DNA from: Pantoea sp. Lij88
Lineage (GTDB): Bacteria > Pseudomonadota > Gammaproteobacteria > Enterobacterales > Enterobacteriaceae
DNA length: 64,000 bases
Reading direction: 5' to 3'
Assembly: GCF_030062155.1 (NCBI RefSeq)
Contig: NZ_CP118269.1
Location: 3,286,001-3,350,000 of the forward strand
The notes under the pieces were generated by a model. That model searched no databases and was not told the DNA's origin. It saw only the letters and a list, made by a program, of their open reading frames with translations. The translations under genes and the position numbers were made by a program. Positions 21,856 through 32,938 of this stretch are shown piece after piece. The stretch's first letter is position 1, and each line of letters begins with the position of its first letter.

Positions 21856-23207
21856 GTTCCTTTCTCCTTTAAGCTCTGTACTACCTGCTCCATGGCGGCA
21901 CTACGTGAGCCTTTAATCAGGACGGTAATTTCTGAGTGTTCGGACAACAACTGACGTAAACGTTCAGTCAGCGCGGTCTTATCGCTGAAATGTTCACCAA
22001 CTTCGCTGCTTTCACTGATGAAATGGCTGAATTTTCCGCAAGTCAACACGCGATTAATGCCTGCGTCGCGTGCCGCTTCACCGATTTCGCGGTGACATTT
22101 TTCGGTCTCGTCACCCAGTTCCGCCATATCACCTGCGACCAGCACCTGGTAGCCCGGCATCTCTGACAGAACCTGGACGGCAGCGGTCATCGATCCGACG
22201 TTAGCGTTATAGCTGTCATCCAGCAGCAGCTGATGCGCAGAAAGGCGCACCGGGAACAGGCGACCCGGCACCGACTGCAGGTTTTTCAGCCCCTGCTGAA
22301 CGGCGCTCAACGGGGCATCCACGGACAGGGCCAGAGCCGCCGCAGCCAGTGCGTTGGCGATGTTATGACGACCCGGCAATGGCAGCACGATCTCAGCCTC
22401 GCCACGCGGTGTCTTCATTACAAAATGGGTGCCGTCCTGCGCAATGCGGATATCACGGGCGGAGAAATCACACTCTGCCGCCTGGGGCGAGAAGCGCCAC
22501 ACGGTTTTGTCCTGCAGCGTGGTCTGCCAGTTTGGCCAGTCGTTGCTCTCCTCGTTGAGAATCGCAATACCGTGAGCCGGTAAGCCCTGGAAGATCTCAC
22601 CTTTAGCTTTAGCGACACCCGCCAGCGAACCAAAGCCTTCCAGATGGGCCGCTGCCAGGTTATTCACCAGCGCGCTTTCCGGTTTAACCAGGTTGGTGGT
22701 ATAGGCGATTTCGCCCTGATGATTAGCGCCTAGCTCGATAACCGCATACTGATGTTCTGCGGTCAGACGTAGCAGCGTCATCGGCACGCCATAATCGTTG
22801 TTGAGATTGCCTGCGGTGTAGAGCGTTTCACCGCACTCACGCAGAATCGCCGCCGTCATCTCTTTAACCGAGGTTTTGCCGGAGGAGCCGGTCAGCGCCA
22901 CGACGCGGGCGGTCGACTGCTGACGAACCCAGGCGCCCAGTTGGCCAAAGGCGATACGGGTATCTGCAACTACTACCTGAGGCACAGCGACAGGTAAGTG
23001 CTTACTGACCAGTAGCGCCTGTGCACCACTGGCAATCGCCTCTTCAGCGAAGTCATGGGCATCAAAACGTTCACCCACCAGCGCGACAAACAGGCTGCCC
23101 GCCGTCACTTTGCGGGTATCGGTGGTCACGTCACTCAGGGTTAAATCGCTGCCGTGCAACGTACCGCCGGTAATCTCCGCCAGAGTCTTTAATGAAACCG
23201 GAATCAT
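21849..23207 (-). CDS. murF: UDP-MurNAc-tripeptide--D-alanyl-D-alanine ligase
   Basis: A 452-residue Mur ligase completing the pentapeptide by adding D-Ala-D-Ala made by DdlB. The P-loop is [15 protein letters not shown] near residue 105, followed by [13 protein letters not shown], the Lys/His-rich central part and [16 protein letters not shown] in the C-terminal domain. It overlaps the murE stop by four bases and mraY by seven, so the whole murE-murF-mraY stretch is translationally linked. Confidence 0.98.
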   Translation of the reverse strand: MIPVSLKTLAEITGGTLHGSDLTLSDVTTDTRKVTAGSLFVALVGERFDAHDFAEEAIASGAQALLVSKHLPVAVPQVVVADTRIAFGQLGAWVRQQSTARVVALTGSSGKTSVKEMTAAILRECGETLYTAGNLNNDYGVPMTLLRLTAEHQYAVIELGANHQGEIAYTTNLVKPESALVNNLAAAHLEGFGSLAGVAKAKGEIFQGLPAHGIAILNEESNDWPNWQTTLQDKTVWRFSPQAAECDFSARDIRIAQDGTHFVMKTPRGEAEIVLPLPGRHNIANALAAAALALSVDAPLSAVQQGLKNLQSVPGRLFPVRLSAHQLLLDDSYNANVGSMTAAVQVLSEMPGYQVLVAGDMAELGDETEKCHREIGEAARDAGINRVLTCGKFSHFISESSEVGEHFSDKTALTERLRQLLSEHSEITVLIKGSRSAAMEQVVQSLKEKGTC

Positions 23208-24691
23208 GCTGCGCCTCCCAGCAGTGCCGCAACCGTGGCACGATCGGAATAGTCGAGACGGCGGTTGCCAATGATCTGATAATCTTCGTGGCCTTTACCG
23301 GCCACCAGCACGATATCGTCGGGCTGTGCCTGCATGATGGTGTTAGTGACCGCTTGCGCGCGACCCGACACCACGCGGGCGCGGCCTGGATCCAGTAAGC
23401 CGGTCAGAATATCTTTTACAATCGCCTGCGGATCTTCGCTGCGCGGATTGTCGTCGGTAATCACCACCACATCCGCATATTGCTCAGCGATCGCACCCAT
23501 TAACGGGCGTTTGCCTTTGTCACGGTCGCCGCCGCAGCCAAACAGGCACCACAGTTTGCCTTTGCAGTGCAGGCGTGCCGCTTCCAGCGCTTTTTCCAGC
23601 GCATCCGGCGTGTGGGCATAATCCACCACAACCGTCGGTTTTCCTGCGGCGCTGAACACTTCCATACGTCCGTTAACCGGCTGCAACTGCGGTGCAACGC
23701 TGATGAGCGTCGCCAGCGGATAATCCAGTGACAGCAACGTTGCCAGCGCCAGCATCAGATTGCTGACGTTAAACGCGCCCATCAGCGGACTGTTGATCTC
23801 GCCGTTGCCCCAGCTGGAGCTGAAACGGATATGCGCGCCATTATCGTGGTACTCGACCGCATCGGCTTTCAGCCAGCGACCATGACAGCCCGGCTGGAGA
23901 TTATTCTCCATGGTAACGGCAACCGCATCCGGTAAGCGCGCCAGCCAGCGACGGCCAGCTTCGTCATCGGCGTTAAGAATCGCCTGCCCGACCTGATGTT
24001 CAGAAAACAGCAGCCATTTGGCTGACTCATAGCTCTGCATATCACCGTGGTAATCGAGGTGATCGCGGCTGAGATTGGTGAAGACCGCCGCGGCAAACGG
24101 CAGCGCCGCAACGCGATGCTGAACCAGCCCGTGTGACGAGACTTCCATTGCGGTCAGGGTCGCCCCTTTCTCTGCCAGATCGTGCAGCAGATGCTGAACA
24201 TCTACCGCTGAACCGGTGGTATTTTCTGCGGCGGATAAGTGCCCCACCAGCCCATTGCCGACGGTGCCCATTACCGCGCTGGTTTCACCCAGCAGATTCG
24301 CCCACTGCGCCAGCAGTTGGGTAGTGGTGGTTTTACCGTTGGTGCCGGTGACGCCAATCAGCGTCTGCTTCTCGCCCGGCTGCTGATAAAAACGGCCTGC
24401 CAGGGCAGAAAGACGCTGATTTAACTGCGTCAGATAGATAACCGGTACGCCGTGCATTTCACGGATTTCGCCGTCGGCCGCTTCGCCTTCAGCTTCAGCT
24501 ACCACGGCAGCGACGCCCTGCGCAATCGCCTGCGGAATGAAACGGCGCCCATCGACCTGATGGCCTGCAACAGCGACAAACAGATCGCCAGAAGCCGCAA
24601 GGCGGCTATCCAGGGTCATGTCGCGCAGTGGGCGCGCCGGCGCGCCTGGCACCCAGGGGCCGAGTAAGTCGCGCAGGTTACGATCTGTCAC
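23204..24691 (-). CDS. murE: UDP-MurNAc-L-alanyl-D-glutamate--meso-diaminopimelate ligase
   Basis: A 495-residue Mur ligase, same length as E. coli MurE, adding meso-diaminopimelate. P-loop [14 protein letters not shown] near residue 110; the DAP-specific motif DDNPRSEDP near residue 410 identifies the substrate as meso-DAP rather than lysine. A GTG start at 24691 is chosen: it gives [10 protein letters not shown] aligning with the GTG-started E. coli protein and has AGGA five to six bases upstream. Another GTG four codons earlier (24703) is possible but overlaps that ribosome site. The gene starts inside the ftsI 3' end. Confidence 0.97.
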   Translation of the reverse strand: MTDRNLRDLLGPWVPGAPARPLRDMTLDSRLAASGDLFVAVAGHQVDGRRFIPQAIAQGVAAVVAEAEGEAADGEIREMHGVPVIYLTQLNQRLSALAGRFYQQPGEKQTLIGVTGTNGKTTTTQLLAQWANLLGETSAVMGTVGNGLVGHLSAAENTTGSAVDVQHLLHDLAEKGATLTAMEVSSHGLVQHRVAALPFAAAVFTNLSRDHLDYHGDMQSYESAKWLLFSEHQVGQAILNADDEAGRRWLARLPDAVAVTMENNLQPGCHGRWLKADAVEYHDNGAHIRFSSSWGNGEINSPLMGAFNVSNLMLALATLLSLDYPLATLISVAPQLQPVNGRMEVFSAAGKPTVVVDYAHTPDALEKALEAARLHCKGKLWCLFGCGGDRDKGKRPLMGAIAEQYADVVVITDDNPRSEDPQAIVKDILTGLLDPGRARVVSGRAQAVTNTIMQAQPDDIVLVAGKGHEDYQIIGNRRLDYSDRATVAALLGGAA

Positions 24692-26447
24692 TTGTTTCCT
24701 CACTTCTGTTAGTCACCAACTCATTCTTGTCATTAGTTGTCGGTAATGCGTCGGGCTCAATGTTCATGGTGCGCAGTACGCCGCCCATGATGGCACCAAA
24801 CACCGGTGCAGAAACCGCACCGCCGTAGTACTTGCCGGCCTGGGGATCGTTGATTACCACCACCAGCGCGAATCGGGGATGACTGGCAGGCGCAACGCCT
24901 GCGGTATAGGCAATGTATTTATTGACGTAGCGTCCGTCCGGCCCGACCTTCTTGGCGGTACCGGTTTTAATCGCAATGCGATAACCCTTGATTGCCGCTT
25001 TGACACCGCCGCCACCCGGCAGCGCCACGCTTTCCATCATGTGCATCACGGTTTTCACCAGTGACTCATCGAAAACGCGTTGTCCCGCGACGGGCGGATC
25101 CACTTTGGTGATCGACAGCGGGCGGTTAATGCCATAGCTGCCAATCGTTGCGTAGACTCGCGCTAACTGTAACGGCGTTACCATTAGCCCGTAGCCGAAA
25201 GAGAAGGTGGCCCTCTCTATGTCAGACCACCGTTGTTTTTTAGGGTATAAGCCACTGCTTTCCCCGACCAGCCCCAAATTGGTCGGTTTGCCCAGTCCAA
25301 AGCGCGCGTAAGTTTCTACCAGCGCTGAGGAAGGCATCGCTAACGCCAGACGTGAAACACCGACGTTACTCGACTTCTGTAAAACCCCTGTCAGGGTCAA
25401 TTCGTTGTAGCGCGCCACATCTTTGATCTCATGACCATTAACGCGGTACGGCACGGTATTCAGGACGCTGTTCTCTCGGACCACGCCGCGCTGCAGCGCT
25501 GTCATGACCACCATCGGCTTCACAGTCGAGCCCGGCTCGAAAATGTCAGTGATGGCGCGGTTACGCATCAGATCTTTCGGTGTATTGCCGAGATTATTCG
25601 GGTTGTAAGCCGGGCTATTGGCCATCGCCAGCACTTCACCGGTATTCACATCCACCAGTACCGCTGTGCCCGATTCCGCTTTGTTGAAGGCTACGGCGTT
25701 ATTCAGTTCACGGTAGACCAGCGCCTGTAAGCGCTCATCAATGCTCAGGGTCAGGTTATGGGCGGCGCGGCTGTCCACAGACGAGATATCTTCGATGACG
25801 CGACCATAACGGTCTTTACGCACCGTGCGCTCGCCCGGCGCACCGGTCAGCCACTTATCAAAGCTCTTTTCGATACCTTCAATGCCCTGCCCGTCGATAT
25901 TGGTAAAGCCAATCAGATGGGAAGTCACCTGCCCGGCAGGATAATACCGGCGCGACTCTTCGCGCAGATGGATACCGGGGAGTTTGAGTTTTTTGACGTA
26001 TTCGCCGATGGCCGGATTGACCTGGCGCGCCAGATAGACAAAGCGGCCTTTGGGATTAGCATTGACGCGGGCGGCCAGCTGATCAAGGGGAATGGAGAGC
26101 GCATCGGACAAGGCTTTCCAGCGGCTGTCCAGCGTGACGCCGCCTCCGGCGTGCAGCTCTTTAGGATCGGCCCAGATGGCATTAACCGGGACACTGACGG
26201 CCAGCGGGCGTCCAGCGCGATCGCTGATCATCCCGCGTGAAGTCGGCACCGCCTGAACACGCAGCGAGCGCAGATCGCCCTCTTTAACCAGCTTGCCTGG
26301 ATTGATCACCTGCAGCCAGGCCACACGTGACAGCAATCCACCCAGCGCCAGTAAAATGCAGCCGCACAGCAACGCAAAACGCCAGCTTACAAAGCTGGCC
26401 TTATCTTCCGGTTTCTTCAACTTCAGCGTTCTGCCTGTACCGCTCAT
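24678..26447 (-). CDS. ftsI: Septal peptidoglycan transpeptidase FtsI (PBP3)
   Basis: A 589-residue class B penicillin-binding protein. A short cytoplasmic N-terminus is followed by one membrane span (about residues 25-42), a pedestal domain and the transpeptidase domain. The active-site STVK begins at Ser307; SSN (in QKSSNVGVS) and KTGT (in [10 protein letters not shown]) complete the three penicillin-binding motifs. FtsI cross-links septal peptidoglycan with FtsW and is activated through FtsQLB. It follows ftsL closely and overlaps the start of murE. Confidence 0.98.
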   Translation of the reverse strand: MSGTGRTLKLKKPEDKASFVSWRFALLCGCILLALGGLLSRVAWLQVINPGKLVKEGDLRSLRVQAVPTSRGMISDRAGRPLAVSVPVNAIWADPKELHAGGGVTLDSRWKALSDALSIPLDQLAARVNANPKGRFVYLARQVNPAIGEYVKKLKLPGIHLREESRRYYPAGQVTSHLIGFTNIDGQGIEGIEKSFDKWLTGAPGERTVRKDRYGRVIEDISSVDSRAAHNLTLSIDERLQALVYRELNNAVAFNKAESGTAVLVDVNTGEVLAMANSPAYNPNNLGNTPKDLMRNRAITDIFEPGSTVKPMVVMTALQRGVVRENSVLNTVPYRVNGHEIKDVARYNELTLTGVLQKSSNVGVSRLALAMPSSALVETYARFGLGKPTNLGLVGESSGLYPKKQRWSDIERATFSFGYGLMVTPLQLARVYATIGSYGINRPLSITKVDPPVAGQRVFDESLVKTVMHMMESVALPGGGGVKAAIKGYRIAIKTGTAKKVGPDGRYVNKYIAYTAGVAPASHPRFALVVVINDPQAGKYYGGAVSAPVFGAIMGGVLRTMNIEPDALPTTNDKNELVTNRSEETSDRS

Positions 26448-26463
26448 TCGCTATCTGAGGTCC

Positions 26464-26784
26464 TTATTTCTGCACCACGATATTTTCTTGTGAAGGATCT
26501 ACGTGCTGCAGTTGCAGCTTCTCGGTGGCGATGCGTTCAACACGGCTGTGGTCGCCCAGCGCATTCTCTTCCAGAATCAGGTTACGCCACTCGATATCCA
26601 GCGCGTCACGCTCCAGCACCAGCTGTTCGCGCTGCGCGGTTAACAGTCGTGTTTTATGGGTGGTGGTGACCACCAGCACGGCAGACACCACCACAGCGAT
26701 CAGCAACAGCACCGGAATCTTGCCTTTTCTCAGCAGATCCCCGCCGATGACGGCGGGCAGGCTGTGACGCTCATTACCGATCAT
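26464..26784 (-). CDS. ftsL: Cell division protein FtsL
   Basis: A 106-residue bitopic membrane protein, somewhat shorter than the 121 residues of E. coli because the cytoplasmic N-terminus is trimmed. One transmembrane span (about residues 22-42, [19 protein letters not shown]) precedes a periplasmic leucine-zipper coiled coil ([20 protein letters not shown]). The C-terminus ([19 protein letters not shown]) is almost unchanged from E. coli. FtsL with FtsB and FtsQ signals FtsWI activation. Its start overlaps the rsmH stop by four bases. Confidence 0.97.
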   Translation of the reverse strand: MIGNERHSLPAVIGGDLLRKGKIPVLLLIAVVVSAVLVVTTTHKTRLLTAQREQLVLERDALDIEWRNLILEENALGDHSRVERIATEKLQLQHVDPSQENIVVQK

Positions 26785-27722
26785 TCGTCGGTTTTCTCCG
26801 CGATACGTAATACCGAGCTACGCGCACGTGGGTTCTCAGAGACTTCAGCGTCACCCGGCGACATTTTGCCGAGCAACTTCAGTTCACGACCGCCCAGGGC
26901 ACGCAGCTGATGTTCAGTCATAGGAATCCCAGGCGGCACCTGTGGCCCGCGACTCTGATCGCGCATAAAGCGCTTCACCAGCCGATCTTCCAGTGAATGG
27001 AAGCTGATAACAGAGAGGCGACCCTGCGGTGCCAGTACTTCAACAGCGCCTTTCAGTGCAATATCGATCTCTTCCAGTTCGCTGTTAATCCAGATACGAA
27101 TCGCCTGGAAGCTGCGTGTGGCCGGATGCTTAAACTTATCTTTCACCGGCATAGCGACAGAGATAACTTCAGCCAGCTCACGGGTGCGAGTCATCGGCTG
27201 CTCGCGATTGCGCTCGACAATGGCCCGGGCAATACGTTTGGCGAACCGCTCTTCACCGTAGGTCTTCAGGACGAAAGCGATATCCGCTTCTTCCGCGTGC
27301 AACAACCATTCCGCGGCGGAGTGGCCCCGCGACGGGTCCATTCGCATATCCAGCGGTCCGTCCCGCATAAAGGAGAAGCCGCGTTCGGCATCATCCAGCT
27401 GCGGCGATGAAACGCCCAGATCGAGCAAAATGCCGTCAATTTTTCCGACTAATTCCCGTTCAGAGACATACTCTGCCAGCGCGGAAAAAGGACCATGAAT
27501 AATTGAAAAACGCGGGTCGGTGATCTCTGCGGCAGCGGCGATAGCTTGCGGATCACGATCGATGGCGATCAGCTTTCCCTTCTCTCCCAGTTGCGAAAGA
27601 ATCAGGCGTGAATGGCCACCACGACCAAATGTGCCGTCGATGTAAATACCGTCTTCCCTGATATTGAGGCCGTTAACCGCCTCATCCAACAGCACGGTGG
27701 TATGTTTAAAATTTTCCTGCAT
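26781..27722 (-). CDS. rsmH: 16S rRNA m4C1402 methyltransferase RsmH
   Basis: A 313-residue SAM-dependent methyltransferase (formerly MraW) that N4-methylates C1402 in the ribosomal P site. The opening [14 protein letters not shown], the SAM motif [16 protein letters not shown] and the later [11 protein letters not shown] and [12 protein letters not shown] segments are family signatures. It is the second gene of the dcw cluster, two bases after mraZ, and overlaps ftsL. Confidence 0.98.
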   Translation of the reverse strand: MQENFKHTTVLLDEAVNGLNIREDGIYIDGTFGRGGHSRLILSQLGEKGKLIAIDRDPQAIAAAAEITDPRFSIIHGPFSALAEYVSERELVGKIDGILLDLGVSSPQLDDAERGFSFMRDGPLDMRMDPSRGHSAAEWLLHAEEADIAFVLKTYGEERFAKRIARAIVERNREQPMTRTRELAEVISVAMPVKDKFKHPATRSFQAIRIWINSELEEIDIALKGAVEVLAPQGRLSVISFHSLEDRLVKRFMRDQSRGPQVPPGIPMTEHQLRALGGRELKLLGKMSPGDAEVSENPRARSSVLRIAEKTDE

Positions 27723-27724
27723 AG

Positions 27725-28183
27725 CTATAGCGACAAGTCCTGCAACCGCTCAGATAAAGGCTCCTGAGCCGACTGTTCTGCGTCAATATCGTCCCTGACT
27801 TGTTGATACCAGGTCTGTTCATCCCACAGCTCAAACTTATTGAACTGTCCAACCAGCATCACTTCTTTGGTTAATTTTGCGTGCTGCCGGAGCGTATTCG
27901 CCAGCAGCAGGCGGCCTGCATTGTCCATCTGACATTCACTGGCATGCCCCAGCAGCAAACGCTGCACGCGGCGCTCAAGTGGATTCATGCTGGAAAGGCG
28001 TGCCAGCTTTTTTTCAATGATTTCCCATTCGGGCAGGGTGTAAAGCAACAGGCATGGCTGGTGGAGGTCGATGGTACAGACCATCTGCCCCTGAGACTCC
28101 CCAATCAGTAAATCGCGATATCGCGTGGGTACGGCAAGCCGCCCTTTACTGTCGAGATTGACTAACGTTGCTCCGCGGAACAT
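27725..28183 (-). CDS. mraZ: Transcriptional regulator MraZ
   Basis: A 152-residue protein built from two AbrB-like swapped-hairpin halves, each with the DxxGR-type motif: [14 protein letters not shown] and [14 protein letters not shown]. MraZ forms a ring-shaped oligomer that binds TGGG repeats before its own gene and represses the dcw operon. Those repeats are visible at 28205-28237. It is the first gene of the cluster and has its own sigma-70 promoter. Confidence 0.97.
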   Translation of the reverse strand: MFRGATLVNLDSKGRLAVPTRYRDLLIGESQGQMVCTIDLHQPCLLLYTLPEWEIIEKKLARLSSMNPLERRVQRLLLGHASECQMDNAGRLLLANTLRQHAKLTKEVMLVGQFNKFELWDEQTWYQQVRDDIDAEQSAQEPLSERLQDLSL

Positions 28184-28204
28184 GCCAGTCTCTTCTCCTC
28201 ATCA

Positions 28205-28237
28205 CCCATTTACGCCACTTTATCCCACTTTTTACCA
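28205..28237 (-). promoter_or_regulatory. MraZ operator: TGGG-type direct repeats
   Basis: On the minus strand TGGT (28237-28234), TGGG (28227-28224), TGGC (28217-28214) and TGGG (28208-28205) recur every 9-10 bases between the mraZ promoter and its start. Two are perfect MraZ boxes and two are one-base variants. Autorepression is inferred from known MraZ sites. Confidence 0.7.
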
Positions 28238-28245
28238 CGAAACGA

Positions 28246-28274
28246 GTTTAAGGATCCCATGAAATCCTTGTCAA
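28246..28274 (-). promoter_or_regulatory. Promoter of the mraZ / dcw cluster
   Basis: Minus strand TTGACA (28274-28269), 17-base spacer, TTAAAC (28251-28246), directly upstream of the MraZ boxes. A consensus -35 and optimal spacing suggest a strong promoter driving the long mra operon. Confidence 0.75.
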
Positions 28275-28640
28275 GCCGGAGCGGCAGTTGAATATCACTC
28301 TTTACAAGGCGCAGAATTAAAGTCTGGCGACGATATAATCGGATAAAAAGGTAAAATAAAAATTAAGCCAATGAATACCTGAATAAAAAAATTGGCCCGG
28401 GGAAAAACGACTAAAAATGAAACAATGTAAAGGGCTAAATATTTATCGTAGTTTCTGAGACAGCGGCGGCATTTTAGGGGATTTCCGAAAGGAAGCCCAG
28501 CAGCTTCAGGCCAGGCGGGAAAGGAAGTTTGTTGAAGTTGTAAGCAGATAATAAAAATAAGCCTTTCTGCTTTGTTAGATTTGATGAGCAGAATTTACGC
28601 TTTTTTACGTCGACCTGTTTATTTAATCAGTTAAATCGCG
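28275..28640. other. AT-rich intergenic region between cra and mraZ, no gene seen
   Basis: About 365 bases with long A/T tracts and stop codons in all frames. No convincing coding frame, RNA fold or repeat was recognised. It separates the cra terminator from the mraZ promoter. Confidence 0.5.
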
Positions 28641-28673
28641 AAATAAAATCGGCGGGCAGTCTAATACTGCCCG
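28641..28673 (-). terminator. Terminator after cra
   Basis: CGGGCAGT (28653-28660), loop CTAAT, ACTGCCCG (28666-28673); on the minus strand the 8-bp stem is followed by ATTTTATTT. A good intrinsic terminator just past the cra stop. Confidence 0.8.
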
Positions 28674-28677
28674 TTAA

Positions 28678-29688
28678 TCATTTAACTCTTCGGCTTAATT
28701 GTCCGCGACGGTATAAATTACGGCGGATGCGGGTTAAACCCGGTTTCGGTTTTCTGGGTTCGTCCAGCGAGGCTAAAACTAATTCCAGTACGCGCTCTGC
28801 CACGTCGCGATGACGCTGACCGACCGCCAGTACCGGGCACTCAAGAAAGTCCAGTAATTCGTGGTCGCCAAAGGTGGCAATCGCCAGCTCGGTCGGCAGG
28901 CGGCCGTCTCGTTTCAGCGTCACATCCATCACCCCCTGCAGCAGACCAAATGAAGTAGTAAACAGCGCCTCAGGCATCGGGTGATCTTCAAGGTATTTTT
29001 CAAACAATGCCGCCGCAGCTGTGCGTTCGAAGCTGTTGCAGTAGATATAGTCAATCGGACGGGGATCGTCTTTCCAGGCATCGCGGAATCCCATCTCGCG
29101 CAGGAAACTCACTGACAGCTCAGGTAACGCGCCGAGGAACAGCACATTTTTGACGTCCAGCTGACGCAGTTCAGCGCCCAGCGTCTGGGCATCGTCCTGA
29201 TCGGCACCGACGACGCTGGTGAAATGTTCACGATCCAGCGCGCGGTCTAACGCGATAATCGGCAGCGGATCGTTAATCCAGCGCTGATAAAAGGGGTGCT
29301 CTGGCGGTAACGAGGTGGAAACGATGATGGCATCGACCTGGCGCTGCAACAGATGTTCAATGCAGCGCATCTCGTTATCGGGCTGATCTTCAGAACAGGC
29401 GATCAACAGCTGATAGCCGCGCTGTCGTGCCTGGCGTTCAAGATAGTTCGCAATACGGGTATAACTGGTATTTTCCAGATCCGGAATCACTAACCCAATC
29501 GAGCGCGTACGCCCGGCGCGCAGCCCGGCAGCCACCGCATTCGGGTGATAATTATGCTCACGTACCACAGCCATGACCTTCTCAACGGTTTTGTCGCTGA
29601 CACGATACTGCCGCGCCTTGCCGTTGATCACATAACTGGCCGTGGTGCGCGATACGCCTGCCAGACGCGCAATTTCATCCAGTTTCAC
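28678..29688 (-). CDS. cra: Catabolite repressor/activator Cra (FruR)
   Basis: A 336-residue LacI/GalR-family regulator. The N-terminal helix-turn-helix [20 protein letters not shown] and hinge are followed by a periplasmic-binding-protein-like effector domain ([20 protein letters not shown]). Cra senses fructose 1-phosphate or fructose 1,6-bisphosphate and shifts carbon flow between glycolysis and gluconeogenesis. Its place between ilvH and mraZ is the conserved enterobacterial one. The C-terminus ends GQLSRRVK, as an extended basic tail. Confidence 0.97.
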   Translation of the reverse strand: MKLDEIARLAGVSRTTASYVINGKARQYRVSDKTVEKVMAVVREHNYHPNAVAAGLRAGRTRSIGLVIPDLENTSYTRIANYLERQARQRGYQLLIACSEDQPDNEMRCIEHLLQRQVDAIIVSTSLPPEHPFYQRWINDPLPIIALDRALDREHFTSVVGADQDDAQTLGAELRQLDVKNVLFLGALPELSVSFLREMGFRDAWKDDPRPIDYIYCNSFERTAAAALFEKYLEDHPMPEALFTTSFGLLQGVMDVTLKRDGRLPTELAIATFGDHELLDFLECPVLAVGQRHRDVAERVLELVLASLDEPRKPKPGLTRIRRNLYRRGQLSRRVK

Positions 29689-29821
29689 GATAACCCCACC
29701 ATCAAATCCGCTTTTACGGCAGAAATAGCCGCAGTTAAGCTATGGATAACTCATGTCTATCATCTAACAGCAGAAAAGTGCGCGGAGCAACCGCTTTTCT
29801 GAATGTAACCCGCCTTGCGCA

Positions 29822-29855
29822 TAAAAAATAAAAAAACCCGGCATTTCGCCGGGTT
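29822..29855 (-). terminator. Terminator after ilvIH
   Basis: AACCCGGC (29835-29842), loop ATTTC, GCCGGGTT (29848-29855), followed on the minus strand by a T-rich tract. A strong intrinsic terminator isolating ilvIH from cra. Confidence 0.88.
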
Positions 29856-29884
29856 AGGTGAGGATCGATGATGACGCAGCGTGA

Positions 29885-30376
29885 TTAACGCATGATGCGA
29901 TCGCCGCGTGAAACACCCACGATACCGGAACGCGCCACTTCAACAATTTCGGCGACGTCGCGGACGGTACTCAGGAAGGCGTCCAGTTTGTCACTGGTGC
30001 CTGCCAGCTGAACCGTGTACAGCGTCGGGGTCACGTCGATGATCTGACCACGGAAGATCTCGGCGTTACGCTTCACCTCTTCGCGGCCATAACCGCTGGC
30101 CTGAATCTTCACCAGCATGATTTCGCGTTCAACGTAAGCGCCCTGCCCCAGCTCGGTGACGCGCAGTACGTCCACCAGCTTGTGCAGCTGCTTTTCAATC
30201 TGCTCCAGTACTTTCTGATCGCCTACCGTCTGAATGGTCATCCGCGACAGTGTCGGATCGTCAGTCGGTGCCACAGTCAGGCTCTCAATGTTATAACCAC
30301 GCTGTGAAAACAGGCCGACGACACGGGATAATGCGCCGGATTCGTTCTCCAGCAGAACTGATAAAATACGACGCAT
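29885..30376 (-). CDS. ilvH: Acetolactate synthase III, regulatory small subunit
   Basis: A 163-residue protein, same length as E. coli IlvH. The N-terminal ACT domain ([31 protein letters not shown]) binds valine for feedback inhibition and the C-terminal part ([30 protein letters not shown]) is the second ACT-like domain. ATG 30376 is the family start; ten in-frame codons upstream overlap ilvI and are rejected. It sits two bases after ilvI. Confidence 0.97.
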   Translation of the reverse strand: MRRILSVLLENESGALSRVVGLFSQRGYNIESLTVAPTDDPTLSRMTIQTVGDQKVLEQIEKQLHKLVDVLRVTELGQGAYVEREIMLVKIQASGYGREEVKRNAEIFRGQIIDVTPTLYTVQLAGTSDKLDAFLSTVRDVAEIVEVARSGIVGVSRGDRIMR

Positions 30377-30378
30377 AA

Positions 30379-32100
30379 TTATGTCCTCTCCGTTTTGCTC
30401 AACCACATCTCATCCATGCTGCCACCGCGAATCTGCATCGGGTAAACATGCTCGCTACCGTCAACGGTGACATCCACAAATACCAGACGCCCCTTCGCCA
30501 GGGTTTCCAGCGCCAGCGCCAGCTTCTCCTCCAGCTCTGCCGGATGCTCAATCGCGATCCCAACGTGACCATAGGCTTCAGCCAGACGTACGAAGTCAGG
30601 CAGCGACTCCATATAAGACTGGGAGTGACGGCCGGAGTAGATCATATCCTGCCACTGCTTCACCATGCCCAGCACCCGGTTATTCAGGTTCAGCACCAGC
30701 ACCGGCAGATCGTACTGCAGCGCGGTAGACAGCTCCTGAATGTTCATCTGGATACTGCCATCGCCGGTTACGCAGATCACGGTCTCTTCCGGCAGCGCCA
30801 TCTTCACGCCCAGCGCAGCAGGCAGACCAAAGCCCATGGTGCCCAGACCGCCGGAGTTGATCCAGCGGCGCGGTTTATCGAAGGGATAATAGAGCGCAGC
30901 AAACATCTGATGCTGGCCTACATCCGACGTAACATACGCGTCACCTTTGGTCAGACGGCTGATGGTTTCAATCACGGCCTGCGGCTTAATCTTGTCGCTG
31001 GTGCGATCGAATTCCAGGCAGTGACGACTGCGCCAGCCTTCGATCTCCTGCCACCAGTCGTGCAGGCTTTCAGCGCGCTGGCTTTCGCTTTGCGCCAGCA
31101 ACTCCAGCATCTGCTGCAGTACCTGCTTCGCATCGCCCACGATCGGGATATCCGCCGCGACCGTCTTCGAGATTGAGGTAGGGTCGATATCGATGTGCAT
31201 CACCGTGGCGTTGGGACAATATTTCGCCAGATTGTTGGTGGTGCGGTCATCAAACCGCACGCCGATACCGAAAATCAGGTCGGTGTTGTGCATCGTCATG
31301 TTGGCTTCATAGGTGCCGTGCATACCGAGCATGCCGACGCACTGACGGTGTGTGCCAGGGAATGCGCCCAGCCCCATCAGTGATGTCGTCACCGGAATAT
31401 TCAGGCTTTCAGCCAGCTGTAACAGTTCCGCTTCGCAGCCTGCGGTAATGGCACCGCCACCGGCGTAGATCACCGGCTTCTTCGCAGCGAGCAGGGTTGT
31501 CAGCGCACGTTTAATCTGCCCTTTATGCCCCTGAATGGTCGGATTGTAAGAGCGCATGCTCACCGACTCCGGCCAGTGATAAGGCAGTTTGTTAGCCGGA
31601 TTCAGAATATCTTTTGGCAGGTCGATCACCACCGGTCCCGGACGGCCGGTTGAAGCCAGCCAGAACGCCTTTTTCAACACGGTGGGGATCTCTTCGGTGC
31701 TTTTCACCAGGAAGCTGTGCTTCACCACCGGACGAGAGATGCCGACCATGTCGCACTCCTGAAAGGCATCATAGCCAATCAGCGACGAAGGAACCTGACC
31801 CGACAGAATCACCAGCGGAATTGAGTCCATATAGGCGGTGGCGATACCGGTAATCGCATTGGTTGCACCGGGGCCTGAGGTGACCAGCACCACGCCGACT
31901 TCGCCGGTAGCACGCGCCAGGCCATCAGCCATGTGCACCGCGCCCTGCTCATGGCGCACCAGAATGTGATCGATACCCCCGACGGTTTGCAGCGCATCAT
32001 AGATATCTAAGACCGCGCCACCCGGATAACCGAATACCTGCTTAACGCCCTGATCGATTAACGAACGGACGACCATTTCGGCTCCTGACAACATCTCCAT
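30379..32100 (-). CDS. ilvI: Acetolactate synthase III, catalytic large subunit
   Basis: A 573-residue ThDP- and FAD-dependent enzyme making acetolactate or acetohydroxybutyrate, the first shared step of valine, leucine and isoleucine synthesis. Seen are [14 protein letters not shown], the catalytic glutamate in [12 protein letters not shown], and the ThDP-binding motif [15 protein letters not shown]...[11 protein letters not shown] 32100 ([14 protein letters not shown]) is preceded by GGAGG at good spacing and matches E. coli; the frame stays open 35 codons further, probably by chance. In E. coli the operon is Lrp-activated. Confidence 0.97.
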   Translation of the reverse strand: MEMLSGAEMVVRSLIDQGVKQVFGYPGGAVLDIYDALQTVGGIDHILVRHEQGAVHMADGLARATGEVGVVLVTSGPGATNAITGIATAYMDSIPLVILSGQVPSSLIGYDAFQECDMVGISRPVVKHSFLVKSTEEIPTVLKKAFWLASTGRPGPVVIDLPKDILNPANKLPYHWPESVSMRSYNPTIQGHKGQIKRALTTLLAAKKPVIYAGGGAITAGCEAELLQLAESLNIPVTTSLMGLGAFPGTHRQCVGMLGMHGTYEANMTMHNTDLIFGIGVRFDDRTTNNLAKYCPNATVMHIDIDPTSISKTVAADIPIVGDAKQVLQQMLELLAQSESQRAESLHDWWQEIEGWRSRHCLEFDRTSDKIKPQAVIETISRLTKGDAYVTSDVGQHQMFAALYYPFDKPRRWINSGGLGTMGFGLPAALGVKMALPEETVICVTGDGSIQMNIQELSTALQYDLPVLVLNLNNRVLGMVKQWQDMIYSGRHSQSYMESLPDFVRLAEAYGHVGIAIEHPAELEEKLALALETLAKGRLVFVDVTVDGSEHVYPMQIRGGSMDEMWLSKTERT

Positions 32101-32766
32101 CTTCTGCCTCCAGGCTTGAGGACCCGGCTCTGTTAATCCGCCCGTTTGTGCGTACCACATTGCCCTGGTGCCTGCTTTGCCAATCAAAATCTTATGTTTA
32201 TGCACGACAGCGGAAACATCTGCCGCTGTCCGGTTACAGAGAAATCTGTTGAGTTTATTTTTCTGAGAGTAGGTCGATTACCATAACCGCAGTTAACCGG
32301 GCAGGCAAACCGCAAACCCGCGTAAATTAAAAGGCAGGGACGTAAAGGCTCTGCCCGATAAGAATTGGCTGCGCGGATTAAACTAATTACGCGGCAGAAC
32401 CGCAGAGGAAAATGCTGGGTACGAAATTATTTTCAGCGTGATCTAAGAAATAACGAAAACTTATTATCGGCTGCAATAGCCCACAATCGCCTGACACTTT
32501 TCTTTTCTGGCGTAATTAACCAGTGAATCACTTAAACGCATTGGATTATGCTAACCAGCAGGTGATAAATGCTGCGCCGTCGCAGAGCACCAGACAAATA
32601 AATCCTTTTAATTTCAATAATATAAAATCGAAAACTGACAACAAAACCCCGCATTCCGCCGCTGATTGTCTCTGATGCGACTGAGGCGCTGTTCATTACG
32701 CTGCCTGACCGGTAAATAACAGAATATCTTCCTCTGGCGCCCCGGAGAATACCCCTGCATTGAAGG
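32101..32766. other. Long intergenic region ilvI-leuL; leuO absent
   Basis: About 670 bases with no convincing gene. The part beyond 32370 is clearly AT-richer than its surroundings. In E. coli this interval carries leuO, a LysR-type regulator gene; no frame here has a LysR helix-turn-helix or adequate length, and no decayed remnant was recognised. The interval must hold the ilvIH promoter and any Lrp sites, which I could not place. Confidence 0.6.
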
Positions 32767-32795
32767 TTGACATCCCTGAATGATTCCAGTACCAA
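32767..32795 (+). promoter_or_regulatory. Promoter of the leu operon
   Basis: TTGACA (32767-32772), 17-base spacer, TACCAA (32790-32795). The stretch TTGACATCC and the TCCAGTA before the -10 resemble the E. coli leu promoter. It lies 35 bases before leuL. Confidence 0.75.
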
Positions 32796-32830
32796 TATGT
32801 ACAGCACAACATTCTATAAGGTTTGAATCC

Positions 32831-32914
32831 ATGTTTCGTTCTGTCCGCCTTCTCGGTCTACTACTAAACGCACTCAGCTTGCGCGGTAGACTTGTGGGCG
32901 GAATCAAACACTGA
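32831..32914 (+). CDS. leuL: leu operon leader peptide
   Basis: A 27-residue peptide, MFRSVRLLGLLLNALSLRGR followed by LVGGIKH, with eight leucines, including three consecutive CTA codons followed by Asn, a rarely used leucine codon in enterics. It ends 25 bases before the attenuator. Ribosome slowing at the CTA run when leucyl-tRNA is scarce would prevent the terminator from forming and allow leuABCD expression. Too short for standard gene finders but clear from position and codon content. Confidence 0.92.
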   Translation: MFRSVRLLGLLLNALSLRGRLVGGIKH

Positions 32915-32938
32915 TTCAAACCTGCTGAAAGTTAAAAA

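Noticed and set aside
32101..32205. In-frame 35-codon extension of ilvI
   Set aside because: The GGAGG-supported ATG at 32100 reproduces the E. coli N-terminus; the extension has no family match and is probably untranslated leader.
32532..32919. Two overlapping minus-strand frames of about 90-100 codons upstream of leuL
   Set aside because: They run across the leu promoter and leader on the opposite strand, overlap each other, and have no recognisable domain; not a leuO remnant.
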